Shown here one piece after another: positions 31,101-43,955 of a stretch of DNA of 64,000 bases; position 1 is the stretch's first letter; each line of letters begins with the position of its first letter. The position numbers were made by a program, and so were the translations under genes. The stretch is from Dryomyza anilis (Eukaryota; Arthropoda; Insecta; Diptera; Dryomyzidae), in the NCBI GenBank assembly GCA_951804985.1, contig OX638131.1, positions 7,354,630 to 7,418,629 of the forward strand, written 5' to 3'. The notes under the pieces were generated by a model. That model did no database searches. It was not told where the DNA came from and worked only from the letters and a program-made list of their open reading frames with translations.

Positions 31101-33890
31101 TCAAGCAAGCTGTATTTAACAATTAAATTACCTAACCCTAGAGTCAAATTTTTGTTATAGGTTCCATGATCAAAAATTTTTGGAAATTCGATAATAATTT
31201 AATAATCTAATTCTTCCATATAATAAAAATGTAGATTTGTGAAAAAATTGATCATATTGAAGATTTTTCTGTGTACATTGAATTCTAATCAAAATAAAAA
31301 GCAAAATATCTTTCAAAATGATTAATCGAACCTAATATAATAAAATAAAGTTTTAAGTGTTTAAGTCATGCAACACATTTCGCACATTTAATATCAATAA
31401 ATCTATAATAAAAACCAATACAACTAAAGATAAATGTTAGCCTTGGGGAGAAAAATCCTTATATTAATGATAATATCAACAAAATGACGCCATTGAAGTG
31501 GTGTCTGGAACAGGAAACAGAAAAATAATAAAAAAATATATATAACGGGGTGGTTTTTTTTTGCCAAAAAGCGTAAAAGATGTGCGTGCATTTTTCCATT
31601 TGAAAGGTTTTATGTCTCGAATGTGCTAAACAAAATGATATGCCTAAGATAAAAAATGTTGAGTATAGCAAGAAGGCGCGGTACGAACTATTAAAAAAAC
31701 GCAATAAATGTCATTTGAAGGTGTTGTTTTTTAAATTAAATTTAAAGCCTATTTTAATAGTTTAAATAATAGATAAAGCATAAATGAAATTTGAATTTAA
31801 AGTTTTAATATAATCACACAATTAATTAGGCACACTTTTCACTAATACAGTATTTTACATAAATTCCATATCATTGATCTGAAAAATCTGATTGAGCACT
31901 CAGCAGCATAAGTGCCGATTATTTGCCCTTCAGGCGCATAATTAGGCAATCAAGCGCTTTCATAAGAGTCACGCCTCACATAGACTTTTGCATGAAGTGC
32001 CCGTGGGCGCACAAACTAAACACCCATTAAATTCTAAAAAAAAATACATATCCACAAAAAAAACTGCTTCCGATTAACTAGTTGAGGAATTTCAGCACGC
32101 GATGAGCAATATCAACAAAAATGAAAAACGAATCTATCAAAATATAAAAAAAAACACAACAACATATGTTTTGTAATATATAGAATAGCATAGCGATATT
32201 ACAAACAGACACGAAATATCGGTCAAGGTTAGTAATAGAAAAAGACTAATGAAAAATAAAACAAAAATTTGCTATTTTTAGAAACCCTTCGTTGTCTCGA
32301 AAGTGCACGCCCGCCGTCCGATCTACTCAAAAGGGCGCTAATACTAAAACAGCTGACTTAGGTTCAATGAATGTGCAGAGGGGCTTTAGTTTTTATAGGC
32401 AAAGCTAATAATTTTTGTCGTAAATCTTTAAGAGAGTTTTGTAAAGCCCTATAAAAGCAACTTAGGCGCACAATATTTATGCAGGCAGCTGAACGCACAA
32501 ATAATGAATGACAGACATGTGAATTTCGAGAAAATTTATAGAGTTCTTTATTTTCTCATAAATAAATTTCTTTTAATTATCTTGTGTTTTAAAACATAGA
32601 AAATTTATAAATGAAGCACTTGAAGTTAAAAATTTTGTAACGCTGTTTTTTGTACAAATAGAAAATAATATATTTTCCGATTTATCTTTAAAATTTAGAG
32701 TTTTTGTTGAAATTTAAAACAGCAAATAGCTTTTCAAGTTTTTGCCACTTCAAAGGCTATATAATGTCTCGGGGTCCACTTGTGGGCCTAATTTCAAATA
32801 TATAAAATGTGCTATTTTTCATTTATCCATCGGTCTTTACCATTCGAGTTGAGTTTTGAACTCAAGTGCAGAGAGAGAGAGACAGCTAGAAAAACAGACA
32901 GCCAGCGACCAGTCATTTGTTCTTCGTCATGAAGTATGTCATCCGAGAAGGCGTTGCATTTAGGTGCAGACTTTTGCAGCGATTTGCATTTTTAATCAGC
33001 AGCGCGCGTCAAGAATGACACCCTTGTTGCGCAAAGCGCCTTCAGTCGGCAACACTCTGCGATTTTATTCACAATCACCCCGGGTTTAAGTGGCCTTTGT
33101 TTGCTTTTATTCTGCAATTAATAAATGTATTTTAATACAATGGACTTCAAGGAACTCGAGATAAATGTCGGGGTTTTCAAGTATATTTTGGAAAAAAAAA
33201 ATACATTCAGTTCAGTTACTTAATAAACACAGTAAAAAAGAATACTAAAGTTAAAATTATGTAAATTAAATGTTTTGGAAATTTAAAGATCATTGCAAAT
33301 GCAACGTATTCACATTCGAATTTTCCAATTAAAGCAATTTAAATTCTTGCAATGAGTATATAATTCATAGCGAAAAATTAAGAAATTGCACACGGGGGAA
33401 ATAAACTTCAAAAACTGGAGACGAATTCGACTCGAATGAAAAATATCTGAATTTCACTAATATCGATAAAATATTACTAAAATTCTAGAATTTATCATCT
33501 GAATATTAAGAAAGCAAATTACTTAGCTTTCTAAAAAATAAACAAGATTTGTTCTTCTGGATTTTGAGTAGTTAATTTATTGACTATTAAAAACGAAAAA
33601 GAACACTTAAAATGAATGCTGTATTCTTCGCAAAAAGAACACGTGTTTATGTATCTGTTGCTGTTTTCTTCGATCATACTTTGTCTGTTATACTCATTCG
33701 CATGCTTTGTTTTGCGATGTCCGTCTGTCATCGTCATCTCTTTGTTAGTGTACATGTCTGTCTGTTGAAAGTAACCAAGAGCAATTAATCTTGATATGCA
33801 GAGATTGTGTTCTAAGGTATCAACAAAGAATCTAAGATCAATTATTCTTGATATACAGAAGTTAATTGCGAAGCGAACCTAAAAAAAATA
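31100..33890. other. Non-coding AT-rich DNA with a moderately GC-richer core
   Basis: No gene supported. The segment 31860-32520 and 32720-33100 is less AT-rich than its surroundings and contains a TATA-box/start-codon arrangement described separately. Confidence 0.5.
32801..32939 (+). promoter_or_regulatory. Possible core promoter and short first exon
   Basis: TATAAAA at 32801-32807 is followed by the palindrome TTGAGTTTTGAACTCAA (32849-32865), a GA run, an ATG at 32929 and a donor-like GTATGT at 32934. TATA, leader and a first exon encoding one or two codons is common in small secreted or cuticle-type insect genes. No downstream exon was recognised, so this may be chance. Confidence 0.2.
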
Positions 33891-33900
33891 TATATTGTAG

Positions 33901-33966
33901 TAGGTTTGGCCCAGTTTTGAACTTTCGGCTAGCAGTCCAACGTACTAACCTCTAAGCTAATGACGC
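33901..33966 (-). pseudogene. tRNA-like pseudogene or SINE head (degenerate)
   Basis: Read on the minus strand it has a D-arm-like TAGCTTAGAGGTTAGTACG, an anticodon-like hairpin TTGG/CCGA around ACTGCTAG and a B-box-like GTTCAAAACT, but the variable region and T stem are shortened. It is not a functional tRNA. Confidence 0.45.
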
Positions 33967-34493
33967 TGATGATGATAGGGGTTGCATATTTAATTACGGA
34001 CCCAAATACATCATTAGGACAGAATATTTGTTATATATTTTTACAAGTCTTTCAAATATATCTGTGGCAAAATGAAATAAAACCATAAGTCTCTTTTTTG
34101 AACTTTTCAGGAGAGCAATTTTAATCTTTAAAAATATTTTAAAAATTAATTTTGCAAATTTAAGAAAAACTGAAATAAAATAAATGTCTGCAAAAATACA
34201 TCTGCGGAGCAAAACACAACTAGTGGTGTAGTTTTAAATTAGTAAACCAAGCTCCTAGACCGGTAACTAGTTGAAATGGATGCCGATAAAATCAGTGGAA
34301 CAACATTTTTTATAGAAAAACAAGTCAGAATTTCCTCTGACAATTGTCAAAAATAAAATAAGCATTTGAAAAACTTTATATCGATTGTAGAATATTTATT
34401 TCTCTTACGTGGTTTTCATTCATTGTTATTTAATTTAAATAATAATAGTGTGGATCAAAAACTCTGAAGAACTTACAATTTAGCGCAAGACAA

Positions 34494-34797
34494 CACACAG
34501 AAAAATCCTCTTTTGGCATGAGGTTGGAATAACGAAAAAGTTAGTTGTACCAACTAACTTCATTCAGTTAAATCGAAATTTATACAGATTTGTTCGCGGA
34601 ACTACCATTTTCGGTTGACGCTTGAAATATTAGCCTATACACACTCCCAATGTTTCTAAATCTCTACTAAATTGTTCTAAAACAATTCGAAATTGGTTGA
34701 AGTCCCAACTACACCTCTTTTAGTTTTGACAATAATAACCGACTAAGCGGTTGAGAAAGCCGAATAAGAACCGAAAAACAAATGTCTATTCTGTGTG
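34494..34797. mobile_element. 304-bp MITE-like element with CACACAGAA termini
   Basis: Starts CACACAGAA and ends TTCTGTGTG, a 9-bp inverted repeat, with an internal palindrome near 34540 (GTTAGTTGTACCAACTAAC). No coding capacity. No clear target duplication. Confidence 0.4.
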
Positions 34798-34877
34798 AAT
34801 GCTTTGATTTCGGAGATTTGGCATTCTCGGCGAATATGTAGCGCCATATAGAAAAACAAATTCTAAATTACATGTTG

Positions 34878-34949
34878 CAGTCGCGGGTGTTTGAACCCGC
34901 AATCTTTTGGGTCGGAGACCAACGCACTAACCACTGCCCTACGAACGCT
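34878..34949 (-). pseudogene. tRNA-like pseudogene or SINE head
   Basis: On the minus strand a 72-nt cloverleaf-like sequence: acceptor GCGTTCG against CGACTGC (six of seven pairs counting one G-T), D-arm GGGCAGTGGTTAGTGCG, anticodon region TTGGTCTCCGACCCAA and B-box-like GGGTTCAAACACCCG with an extra base in the T loop. The extra base and poor anticodon stem argue against a functional tRNA. Confidence 0.5.
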
Positions 34950-35019
34950 ACCAAATTTAAGTATAATAATTATAAACCATTAATTTTTTATAGTGTCTGG
35001 TAACTGGTAAATAGAAATG

Positions 35020-36220
35020 ATAAAGTTTTGAATAGTTCTTTATGCTTGAATAGTTTCAATTCGTTAGAAAACGATATAAATTCAAGTATCGAATTTTAGA
35101 AAAATATTGAGCATTATTTGAACATTTTGAAATGTTGAGGATAAATTCTCTAATATATTGATTTGGCTGGTGGGTAAAAGGTGAAAATACTTTTTGAACG
35201 TGTCAAATATATTGAAACATTGTGGAAATGTTTAGTACAGATTCCAGAGATGTTACCGAAAATGCAATTTAAATGCATTATAAATTATTTCTATATGTTT
35301 CAATAATGTAAATAAAATTTGCGAACGTGACAGTAATTTAGACAATTTAGGGCAGATATCCGAAAATTGATTGGGCAGGTATGAGAAAAGGTATTTTATT
35401 TACAACGTACGAGTTATACTTCTAATTCTACTTTTAAATATTTTAAATAATCTTTTAGAACGTGACAAAAGTTGAAACTATTTGAAAATTTTCAAATGTT
35501 AAGGGCAAATTCCTGTTTATTCCAAATTCCGCAGTATACTAATTGATAGGTGGTTCTGGAAAAAGACAGTTGTTTGTGCATAATTTTATATTCTATAATA
35601 ATAAAGCGTCAGTACATTTTTTGAACGTACCCAAAATGTAGACAATTCAAATATTGTGTACAAATTACATTTCATATGTGAATATTGTGAATAGTCCTTT
35701 TGAAGGTTACAAAATATTGACTGGTATGTATAGGGCAAATTACCGAATATACGATAGGGAAGGTATGGGAAAAGGTCTTTATTACTGGAGAATAGTCTAA
35801 TTTTACTTTTAAATATTTTAAATAATCTTTTAGAACATGCCATATTATATTATTTGAAAAATTGCTATTGTTAAGGGCAAATTTCTGTTAAGGGCAAATT
35901 CCGAGTATATTAATTGATAGGTGGTTCTGGGAAAGGCCTTTTTTTGTGTATAATAAAATATTCTATAATGAAAAAGTGAACGTGCCAAAAGTTTAAACAA
36001 TTTCATATATGAAAATTATGAAATGTCTCTTTGAAGGTGACAAAATCTTGACTATCTGAATATGGTAGAATGTTTGGGGCAAATTCTCAAATATATGATA
36101 AGAAAAATCTGTGAAATGCTAGTTTTTTAAATGCATTATTAAAAATTATACATTTAAATACTGTGAGCAATCTTTTTGAACGTGCCAACAATTTTGACTA
36201 ATTGGAAAAAAAACTTTTTA
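35020..36220. repeat. Diverged tandem repeat with GAACGTGCCAAAA motif
   Basis: A block containing GAACGTGMCAAAAGTT, GGGCAAATTCC and GGTATGGGAAAAGG recurs about every 130-220 bp (near 35196, 35323, 35460, 35620, 35833, 35990, 36179). Copies are heavily diverged. No ORF of note. Confidence 0.65.
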
Positions 36221-37310
36221 GAAATTTTATCCAAAATTTGTTTTAAACTATTATAGTATTAACTACAAAAGTATATCACACAGTCCGTAAAAATATGTTG
36301 TGCATTGTGTTTTGATCACAGTTTTGCATTTTATCACAGTTTTAGCAGTTATTTTCAACTACCTGAAGTCTACACTTTCAACGAAAAATACCATGTACCA
36401 GCAGCTCTTAATTAAAAATAATCGCTGAAATTAAGTTGCGGCGTCATGCATCGAATAAGCTATAATATAGTTAAATTCAACTTGTATTTAAATAGCATGT
36501 TTTGTGGAACAAAAATACATTTTAAAATACCACAACAAAATAAATCGATGAGTGATGATGAATACGGCTCTGGGCCATGCACTGCCAAGAGGCATAAAGT
36601 AGTGGTGGCTTGAACTAGACCGTGACTTTGAGCTAGCTGCTGCATGCAAAAAATATCTCACCTACTTGTTATATATTTTTATTTTTTGTATTGAGTGGTA
36701 ATTAAGAAAAAACTGTGTGCAATTTGTCAAAACAGGTATCGTCGCTGCAGTCGAGGATATCGAAAAAGACGATGATGATGATGCTCAAGTCAAGAAATGT
36801 GAAGGTCGGTGGTTGGCAGTTAAATTTGTTTCAGACGCATGTTGTGCATATTTGTTGCTAGCCAGCCGGTGGTTGCTAAACATGTTGCGGTTGTCGGTTG
36901 TCGGCAGCCATTGGGTGGCCATTGACGCCAATAAAACCGCGTTTTAATTGCAAATTGAGATGCGTTTTACGTGGGATTGTCGTCAATTTAACGGATAATA
37001 ATTTTACGAGTTTGCTTTCACTTAATCGAAGAAATAAACATTTTTTATAAAAAAATGCAAATTGCGAAATTTGTTTCTTCAATTTGCATTTCTCAATTAT
37101 ATTTATATTAAAAATAATAAAAAATTCATAACACAAGAAAATCATTCATATGCTTACTGTATAGCTTATCTTAATAAATATTGCGCAATATAATAGCCTT
37201 GAATTTCGATATAAAAAAAAAGAATGTAACGAAGGGAAAAAATGTAAATTTTTATTATCCACGAAAGAATTTGTCAAACGATAGGGTGCTACACTGCGAG
37301 GATTTTTTTA
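36220..37310. other. Non-coding AT-rich DNA
   Basis: The patch 36540-36930 is less AT-rich and has a possible acceptor/donor-bounded acidic segment (36733-36805, plus strand), but nothing that extends into a gene model. Confidence 0.5.
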
Positions 37311-38405
37311 TTTCGATAACTCAATTTTTCACACAAAATTTTTGCACCAAAAATTAAATTTTTCAATCAAATTCAATTTTTAACTAAAAAGGCAACTTTT
37401 CACTGAAAATTAAAATTTTCACTAAAAATTCCATTTTCATTAAAAATTCCATTTTCCTTTTCACTAAAAATTCAATTTTGACTAAAAATTAAATTTTTTC
37501 ACCAAAAATTCAATATTTGACTCAAAATTCAATTTTTCACACAAAATTCAATTTTTCACTCAAAATTCAATTTTTCGCTCCTAATTCAATTTATTACTCA
37601 AAATTAAATTTTTCACTCAAAATTCAAATTTTCACTCAAAATCCAATTTTTCATTCCAAATTCAATTTTTCACAAAAAATTTAATATTTGACTCAAAATG
37701 CACCAAAAATTCAATATTGGACTCAAAATTCAATTTTTCACCAAAATTTAAATATTTGACAAAAAATTTAAATTTTCACTCAAAATTCAATTTTCGGTTC
37801 AAAATTATTTTTTTTTTACTAAAAATTAAATTTTAAATTTTTCACCAAAAATTCAATATTTGACGCACCAAAAATTCAATTTTTCACTACAAATTCAATT
37901 TTTCACTAAAAACTTTATTTTTCACTAATAATTTAATTTTTCACTAATAATTCCATTTTTCACTAAAAATTAAAATTTTAACTAAAAATTCCATTTTCAC
38001 TAAATATTCAATTATTAACTAAAAATTCAATGTTCACTAAAAATTCAATTTTTCACTAAAAATTCAATTTTTCACTTAAAATTTAATTTTAAATTTTTCA
38101 CCAAAAATTCAATATTTGTCTCAAAATGCACCAAAAATTCAAATTTTCAATAAAAATTAAATTTTTCACTAAAAACTTTATTTTTCACTAAAAATTTAAT
38201 TTTTCATTAACAATTCCATTTTCCACTAAAAATTAAATTTTTAACTAAAAATTCAATTGTTCACTAAAAATTAAATTTTTCTCTAAAAATTCAATTTTTC
38301 TCTTTTAATTCAATTTTTCACTAAAAATTCAAATTTTCACTAAAAATTCAATTTTTCATTAAAAATTCAATTATTCATTAAAAATTAAATTTTTCACGAA
38401 GATTT
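37310..38405 (-). repeat. 19-bp satellite array, locus 2 (inverted relative to locus 1)
   Basis: Tandem TTCAATTTTTCACTAAAAA and variants (CTCAAAATTCAATTTTTCA), the exact complement of the unit at 22.1-24.0 kb. More diverged than the locus at 54.3-56.1 kb. Confidence 0.93.
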
Positions 38406-38566
38406 CAATTTTATTTATAAACTAGCTGGACCCGTGCACGACCCGTGCCAAGATTTTGGAAATGCAAGGATATGGAGTGATTTTATTAATATAAAGAACA
38501 TTTTTATTTTTTATATCTTCTCTGTAAAACGCTTTCCCTTCCCGTAGAGTTTTTCCCAGTAGAATT

Positions 38567-38666
38567 TTTAATGTGGTGAGTTTTAGTGAGGTGAATTTTA
38601 ATGTGGTGAGTTTTAGTGTGGTGAGTTTTAGTGTGGTGAGTTTCATTGTGGTGAGTTTTAATGTGG
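38567..38666. repeat. 15-bp minisatellite (TTTTAGTGTGGTGAG), about seven copies
   Basis: Short array with TTTTAATGTGGTGAG and TTTTAGTGTGGTGAG units directly after the 19-bp satellite, separated by a short GC-richer stretch (38420-38450). Confidence 0.85.
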
Positions 38667-38689
38667 TGTGGTAGCTTTTGCATATTTTT

Positions 38690-39640
38690 TTTTTATTTGA
38701 GTTTTTTGTTTCATCTTTTTAAAAAGTTGATTTAAAAATTATTAATTTTGCAAAAAAAAAAAATCAAATTTACCAAATAATCAAAATAGGTAAAAATAAT
38801 ATGTTTACATGTTACAAATGTTTGTTAGAATCGTTCATCATTGTGACACGTTTTAAGCATCAATTCCGAGAGAGTTAAATGATAGATTCAATCAAAATTC
38901 TCTCTCGAATATCTCCTTTTATTATTTAAATCTCCATTGATATGAATAATACCAGATTACTAGTTGGTGAACACGATTTTATATTATTGCTTTCAAACAT
39001 AATATTGTTCACGCAATTATTTATCATTGTATCAGAATCATTAACTATTCTGAACATAATATTCAATCATTAAATGATGCCACAAATCATTGCATAATCA
39101 TTTTAAAAATAGAGCATCATAACACGCAATTATATTTTGTTTTGCTACAGTTATTTCATAAGCATATTTGTATTCATTGTGCCCACAGTGTATTGTGTAC
39201 TGTGTCACTGCGCATAGAGCGTGTATTATTATTATTACAACTCTTTTCCTGCAAACTTACGGCAAAATTAAGGAAACATTATTGTAAAAATAGCAAAAAA
39301 GAAAATAAAAAAAAATGCAATACATTCCGATACAGTTGGGGTGCCGATTGCATTCAGCATTAATTGCTTTTAATCAGCAATAATTGTTGTTGCAACTCGA
39401 AAAGCAGGACGCAATCTACTCAAAGTTGGTAGTGGAGTCAGTTCCACTGAATAGTGGACCGACTGCCGACCGCGTCATCAGCACTGAGTAATAAGACTAA
39501 AAATAAATTAAATTGCATTTCTATGCATTCAGCTGGAAATTAATTAAACCCGCAGTAGAACAATTGAAAACGGAAAATAGCAACGATTTTAGATGCGGAA
39601 AAACTATGTAGCGGAATTATTAAAACATTAAAACATGCAT
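38690..39640. other. AT-rich intergenic DNA
   Basis: No gene seen; ATCATTAAATGATGCCACAA-like motifs near 39060 resemble those at 41.3-41.9 kb. Confidence 0.5.
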
Positions 39641-40480
39641 AAATTTGAAAATATTAGCTAAAGGCGTGTGAAATATAGACATAGTTGCAAAAACACAGCA
39701 ACCATTCGAAAGTAATTCAAGAAATATAATTTTGTTTGCAAATATTTGAAATTTGTGACTTTATAATATAAAATGTATATAGTTGCAAAAACTATAATAT
39801 AATTGCTACAATTATTAATTTCACTCTTTTATACTATGAAATATATATAGTTGCAAAAACCGCAACATAATTGCGGCAACCATTCGTGAGTAATTTGCAA
39901 TTATAATTTTTTCCAAAGGTTTTTAAGAATTTCCATATTTTGGAAATTACTCTATACTAAACAATAACATAAAATGGAACATAAATGCAGCAATCATTCT
40001 TAAGTAATTTTGAAATATTTTGTTTTACAGTACAAAATATATAGTTGCAAACAGAAACATAATTGCAGCAATCTTTTGTAAGTAATCTGCAAAATAGTAA
40101 TTTTCCAGTAGTCTTTTTTTATTATGTAGAATTTTGCTTTACACTTTGAAATACATATGTAATTGCAAACACATCAACATAATTGCAGCAATCATTCATG
40201 AGTAATTTACAAAAATAATTGCAATAAACAGAAAAATAATTGCAGCAATCATTCCAGCGTAATTTCAAAATATAGAGTTTTTAATAGTTTTTTCCAAATT
40301 TCCAACTATGTAGAATTTTGTTTTATACTATAAAATTTACATAGTTGCAAAAAACAAAAACCTAATTGCAGCAATCATTCGTTGGGAATTTCCGAATATA
40401 GTTATAAAAATGTTTTTAGAATTTCCAACTATGCAAATGCATGCTTTATACTCTATACTACATTTGTACAAAATATCAGC
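39640..40480. repeat. Diverged tandem repeat with TAGTTGCAAAAAC...ATAATTGCAGCAATCATTC
   Basis: A unit containing ATATAGTTGCAAAAAC, AACATAATTGCAGCAATCATTC and GAGTAATTTGCAAA is repeated about eight times (near 39682, 39778, 39848, 39985, 40033, 40157, 40240, 40340). Spacing is irregular, 50-150 bp. Confidence 0.7.
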
Positions 40481-42930
40481 TCACGATATTAAAAGCCGCC
40501 TTTGGTAGAGCACAAATAGTTTTCTATATGCATAACGCCCTCTGTTGACAAAAAATTTAAATACCATAGAAACGCAAAAGAGAAAGCAAAAATAACAGAA
40601 AATTATCCGTTGCATATATAAAAATGCTAAGAATTCAGTTAAATCATATAACAAATGCATTCAAACAAAACAAAAACCACTTCAACTTTTGAAACAAGCA
40701 CCAGACAATGGAACAAAATGTTATAATCAGAGCTTAAAATACGACGACATCGTATGATAATGTTTTGAGAGCAAAGTGAGAAAGAAGAGGTTGAAAAACT
40801 GAAAACAAGTGAATGACATCATGACAGACATTGTTAAGGACACGTTTTTAAAGGACTAACTGCTTTTATAGTTTGTCTAAGTTGGAACGAACAAGCTGGA
40901 GGATGCATTGGCGGAGCAAAACTTAGTTGCCATGGGGTGGTAAAGTAATTTTAATGGAAATTGAAAATGAAAAGAGTAAGAAGAACAAAAAAGAAACTTT
41001 TTAAACATGCGCTTACGTAATGCTAAAATGTAGTAGGTGTCTGTGCAGCTGTCAGTAAAATACATGCAAAGAAAAACACAATTTAAAGTATTAAGTTATA
41101 GATTATTATGTTATTATGATTGTGGCAAACGTATAATATTATTGCAGCAATAATGTCATGAGGGAAAAATGTTCGAATCAATTATATTCTACACTGAAAT
41201 CGTTCTTTCGGGTTTTTTGATTATTTATATAATTAAAACATAGTAATTACATGCTTACAGATATAATGGGAATAATTGCTATTAATCATTGGCTTTCTTT
41301 ATTTTCCACAATCATTAAATATTCTAAACATAAAATGGATTATTAAATGAATTCAGAAAACATTAAATTATTGGCATGTTCATTTTAAATAATAGAAACT
41401 TATTATGGTAATCTATCTTATATAAAATTTTGGTTGCCACAACCATAATATGTTTAAAACATTGACTATCATGCACATAACAATTTTACGATTATAGGAA
41501 TCTGTGCATTATAACTATTTATCATACTAATGTTCTGGCAATCGTCAATCATTGCATTTATTTATTTGTCACAATCATTAAATATCTAAACATAAAATGG
41601 ATTATTATATGATTTCAGAAAACATTAAATGATTGGCATTTATAGAAAAGTATTATAACAATCAACTCACCAATCACATTAAGATTTTTTAAATTAAATT
41701 TTTGTGTGCCACAATCATTTTATGTTTAAAACATTGCCAATAATGCACATAATAACTACACGACTAATGTTCAGGCCATCTTCAATCATTGCATTTCTTT
41801 ATTTGCCACAATCATTAGCTATTTCAATCAAAAAATTCAAACAAAATTTGAGTTGATAATTCATTCTAAGAATGACACAAACATATTAGAAAATAGGAAA
41901 TAATCATGCCATTCAACTATAATCACAGCAATCATTATATAACTTTTGCAGTGAATAATACTTTCATTGCCCTAAACATATATTTTTTCTCCGCATGTAT
42001 TACATAATGATGATGACGTTGATAATTATGTTAAGCATCATGAGTCACAAAGCTACGTGACGTTGATGTGGAGCATGATATGATATGACTGCATAGTGAT
42101 AGTAAACGATAGGATTATAAAATTCGCAAAATACGCGAAAATATGGCTCAAGTGTTTCTGATATTCTTGGTATCAAATATAAAATAAAAAGTATTTGATA
42201 TGAAAAAGGTCATAGACATCACGTTAACATTTTTGAAATTGATGACGTTAACTAAAACACGCTTTATTTTGTTAAGCAGCTAATAAATTAAAATTTTAAT
42301 TAACAACCAACCTTAACAAAAACATTGTTTTCACACGCTTTTAATAAATAACATAAGATTACAAAAATTAAAAAAAAATTAAAACAGATACGACGCAAAA
42401 ACATGCGGCTCATTTGGCAACAAGGTGTGGTTTGTGTTCGAACTTCGCGGTGGTGCTTGCTCTTGACCACTTTTTTTCCAGAATAAGTGACTGAATAATG
42501 AAAATAAATAAATAACATGTGCTTTCAACAACGCAAAATACATATAGTGTAAACAAACAATTAAAAATATAGAGAGTTGCGTAGAATACAAAGAAATTAT
42601 AGTAAATTGACGCAGCAAGACATATCAACCGAAGGAAGAATGAAAGAAAGAGAGAGTAAGTGAGACGAATATAGAACCCAGTGGGAATTGTTATTAATTA
42701 TTACTCAATGGTTTCTCTATATCAGAACTGTAACATCGATGTTCAATAGCAGAGAATAGCATTGGAATAGCTTGATTGACGATGTCATATGTATTCATCG
42801 ATGAACAATATTGTGACAATGAGATTTCATATTCGATAAAATCTATTACATCTTCGAGTGATATGTATTCTATGAAATCTCTGTGGACATGATCATCAAT
42901 AAAGAAATTGTTAAAGTCAAATAACTCGAC
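40480..42930. other. AT-rich intergenic DNA with a 263-bp direct repeat
   Basis: CACAATCATTAAATAT...CTAAACATAAAATGGATTATT starts at 41307 and again at 41570, with partial relatives near 41810. No gene supported elsewhere. Confidence 0.55.
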
Positions 42931-42934
42931 TTAC

Positions 42935-43955
42935 GATTAGTGATGATCAAATGCAAGAACAAGCTATGGTAATTTTGTACTTGCATGGTTGTTCTTGTTC
43001 TTGCATCGGTAGATTGACCTTGTTCTTGCAAGGTCATTCTTTTTCTTGCTTCCAAAATAACAACGTCTTTTGCAAGGTCAGTCTTGTTCTTGTTGCCACT
43101 GTACCAACCTCTTTTTATCTCAGGAGGTAAATCTTGTTCTTGCAGGGTTAGCCTTGTTCTTGCTGACAGGATAGCAACATCTTTTTATCTCAGATTTTTC
43201 AATTAGTGATGACCAAATGCAAGAACAAATCATGGTAGTCTTGTGCTTGCATAGTTGTTCTTGTTCTTGCATCGGCAGATCGATATTGTTCTTGCAGGGT
43301 CCGTTTTCTTTCTTGCTACCGTCTTTTTATCTCCGACTTTTACAAGGTCGTTCTTGTTCTTGCATCTGTAGATCGATCTTGTTCTTGCAAGAACATTCTT
43401 TTTCTTGCTGCCACAGTAGCAACGACTTTTTCATTGAGACTTTTACAAGGTCGTTCTTGTTCTTACATCGGCTGATCGATATTGTTCTTGCAAGTCAGTA
43501 TAGTTCATGCGGCCACAGCACCAACTTATTTTTTGATCTCAGGATGTGAAACTTGTTCTTACAGGGTCAGTCTTGTTCTTTCTGACAAAGTACCAACAAA
43601 GTATCTCAGATTTTTCGATTAGTGATGATGATCATTCCTGTTCTTGCTTCGGAAGATCGATCTTGTTCTTGTAAGGTCAGTCATTTTCTTGCTGCAACAG
43701 TACCATCCTCTTTCTATATCAACAATTAGATATTGTTCTTGCAGGTTCAGTCCTTTTATCTTTTTATCTCAGACTCAGAATAGTGATGATCAAATGCAAG
43801 AACAAAAACTCGACTGGGTAGTCTTGTTCTTGCATATGCAGGAACGTCTTGTTCTAACTGCCAGTGTACCTTTTTATCACAGATTTTCTCCAGCTTTTGA
43901 ACGGTATTGTTCTTGCATCGGAAGGTCGATATGATTCTTGTTCTTGCAAAAACTG
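42935..43955. repeat. TTGTTCTTGCA minisatellite array
   Basis: Dense CTTGTTCTTGCA and GATCGATCTTGTTCTTGCAAGGTCA motifs with a longer unit of about 266 bp: the block TTAGTGATGATCAAATGCAAGAACAA at about 42937 recurs at about 43202 and, partly, 43618 and 43780. An outlying fragment lies near 47190-47230. Long frames across it are artefacts of the repeat. Confidence 0.85.

Noticed and set aside
33078..33110. Candidate first Zir exon on the minus strand (text resembling LxKPG)
   Set aside because: The frame hits a stop at once and has no donor; not supported.
34878..34949. A functional tRNA-Arg with anticodon CCG
   Set aside because: Extra base in the T loop and a mismatched anticodon stem; better read as a pseudogene or SINE head.
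36717..36947. Plus-strand ORF with an acidic segment bounded by possible splice sites (36733-36805)
   Set aside because: No neighbouring exons or homologue; the acidic run comes from a short GAT repeat.
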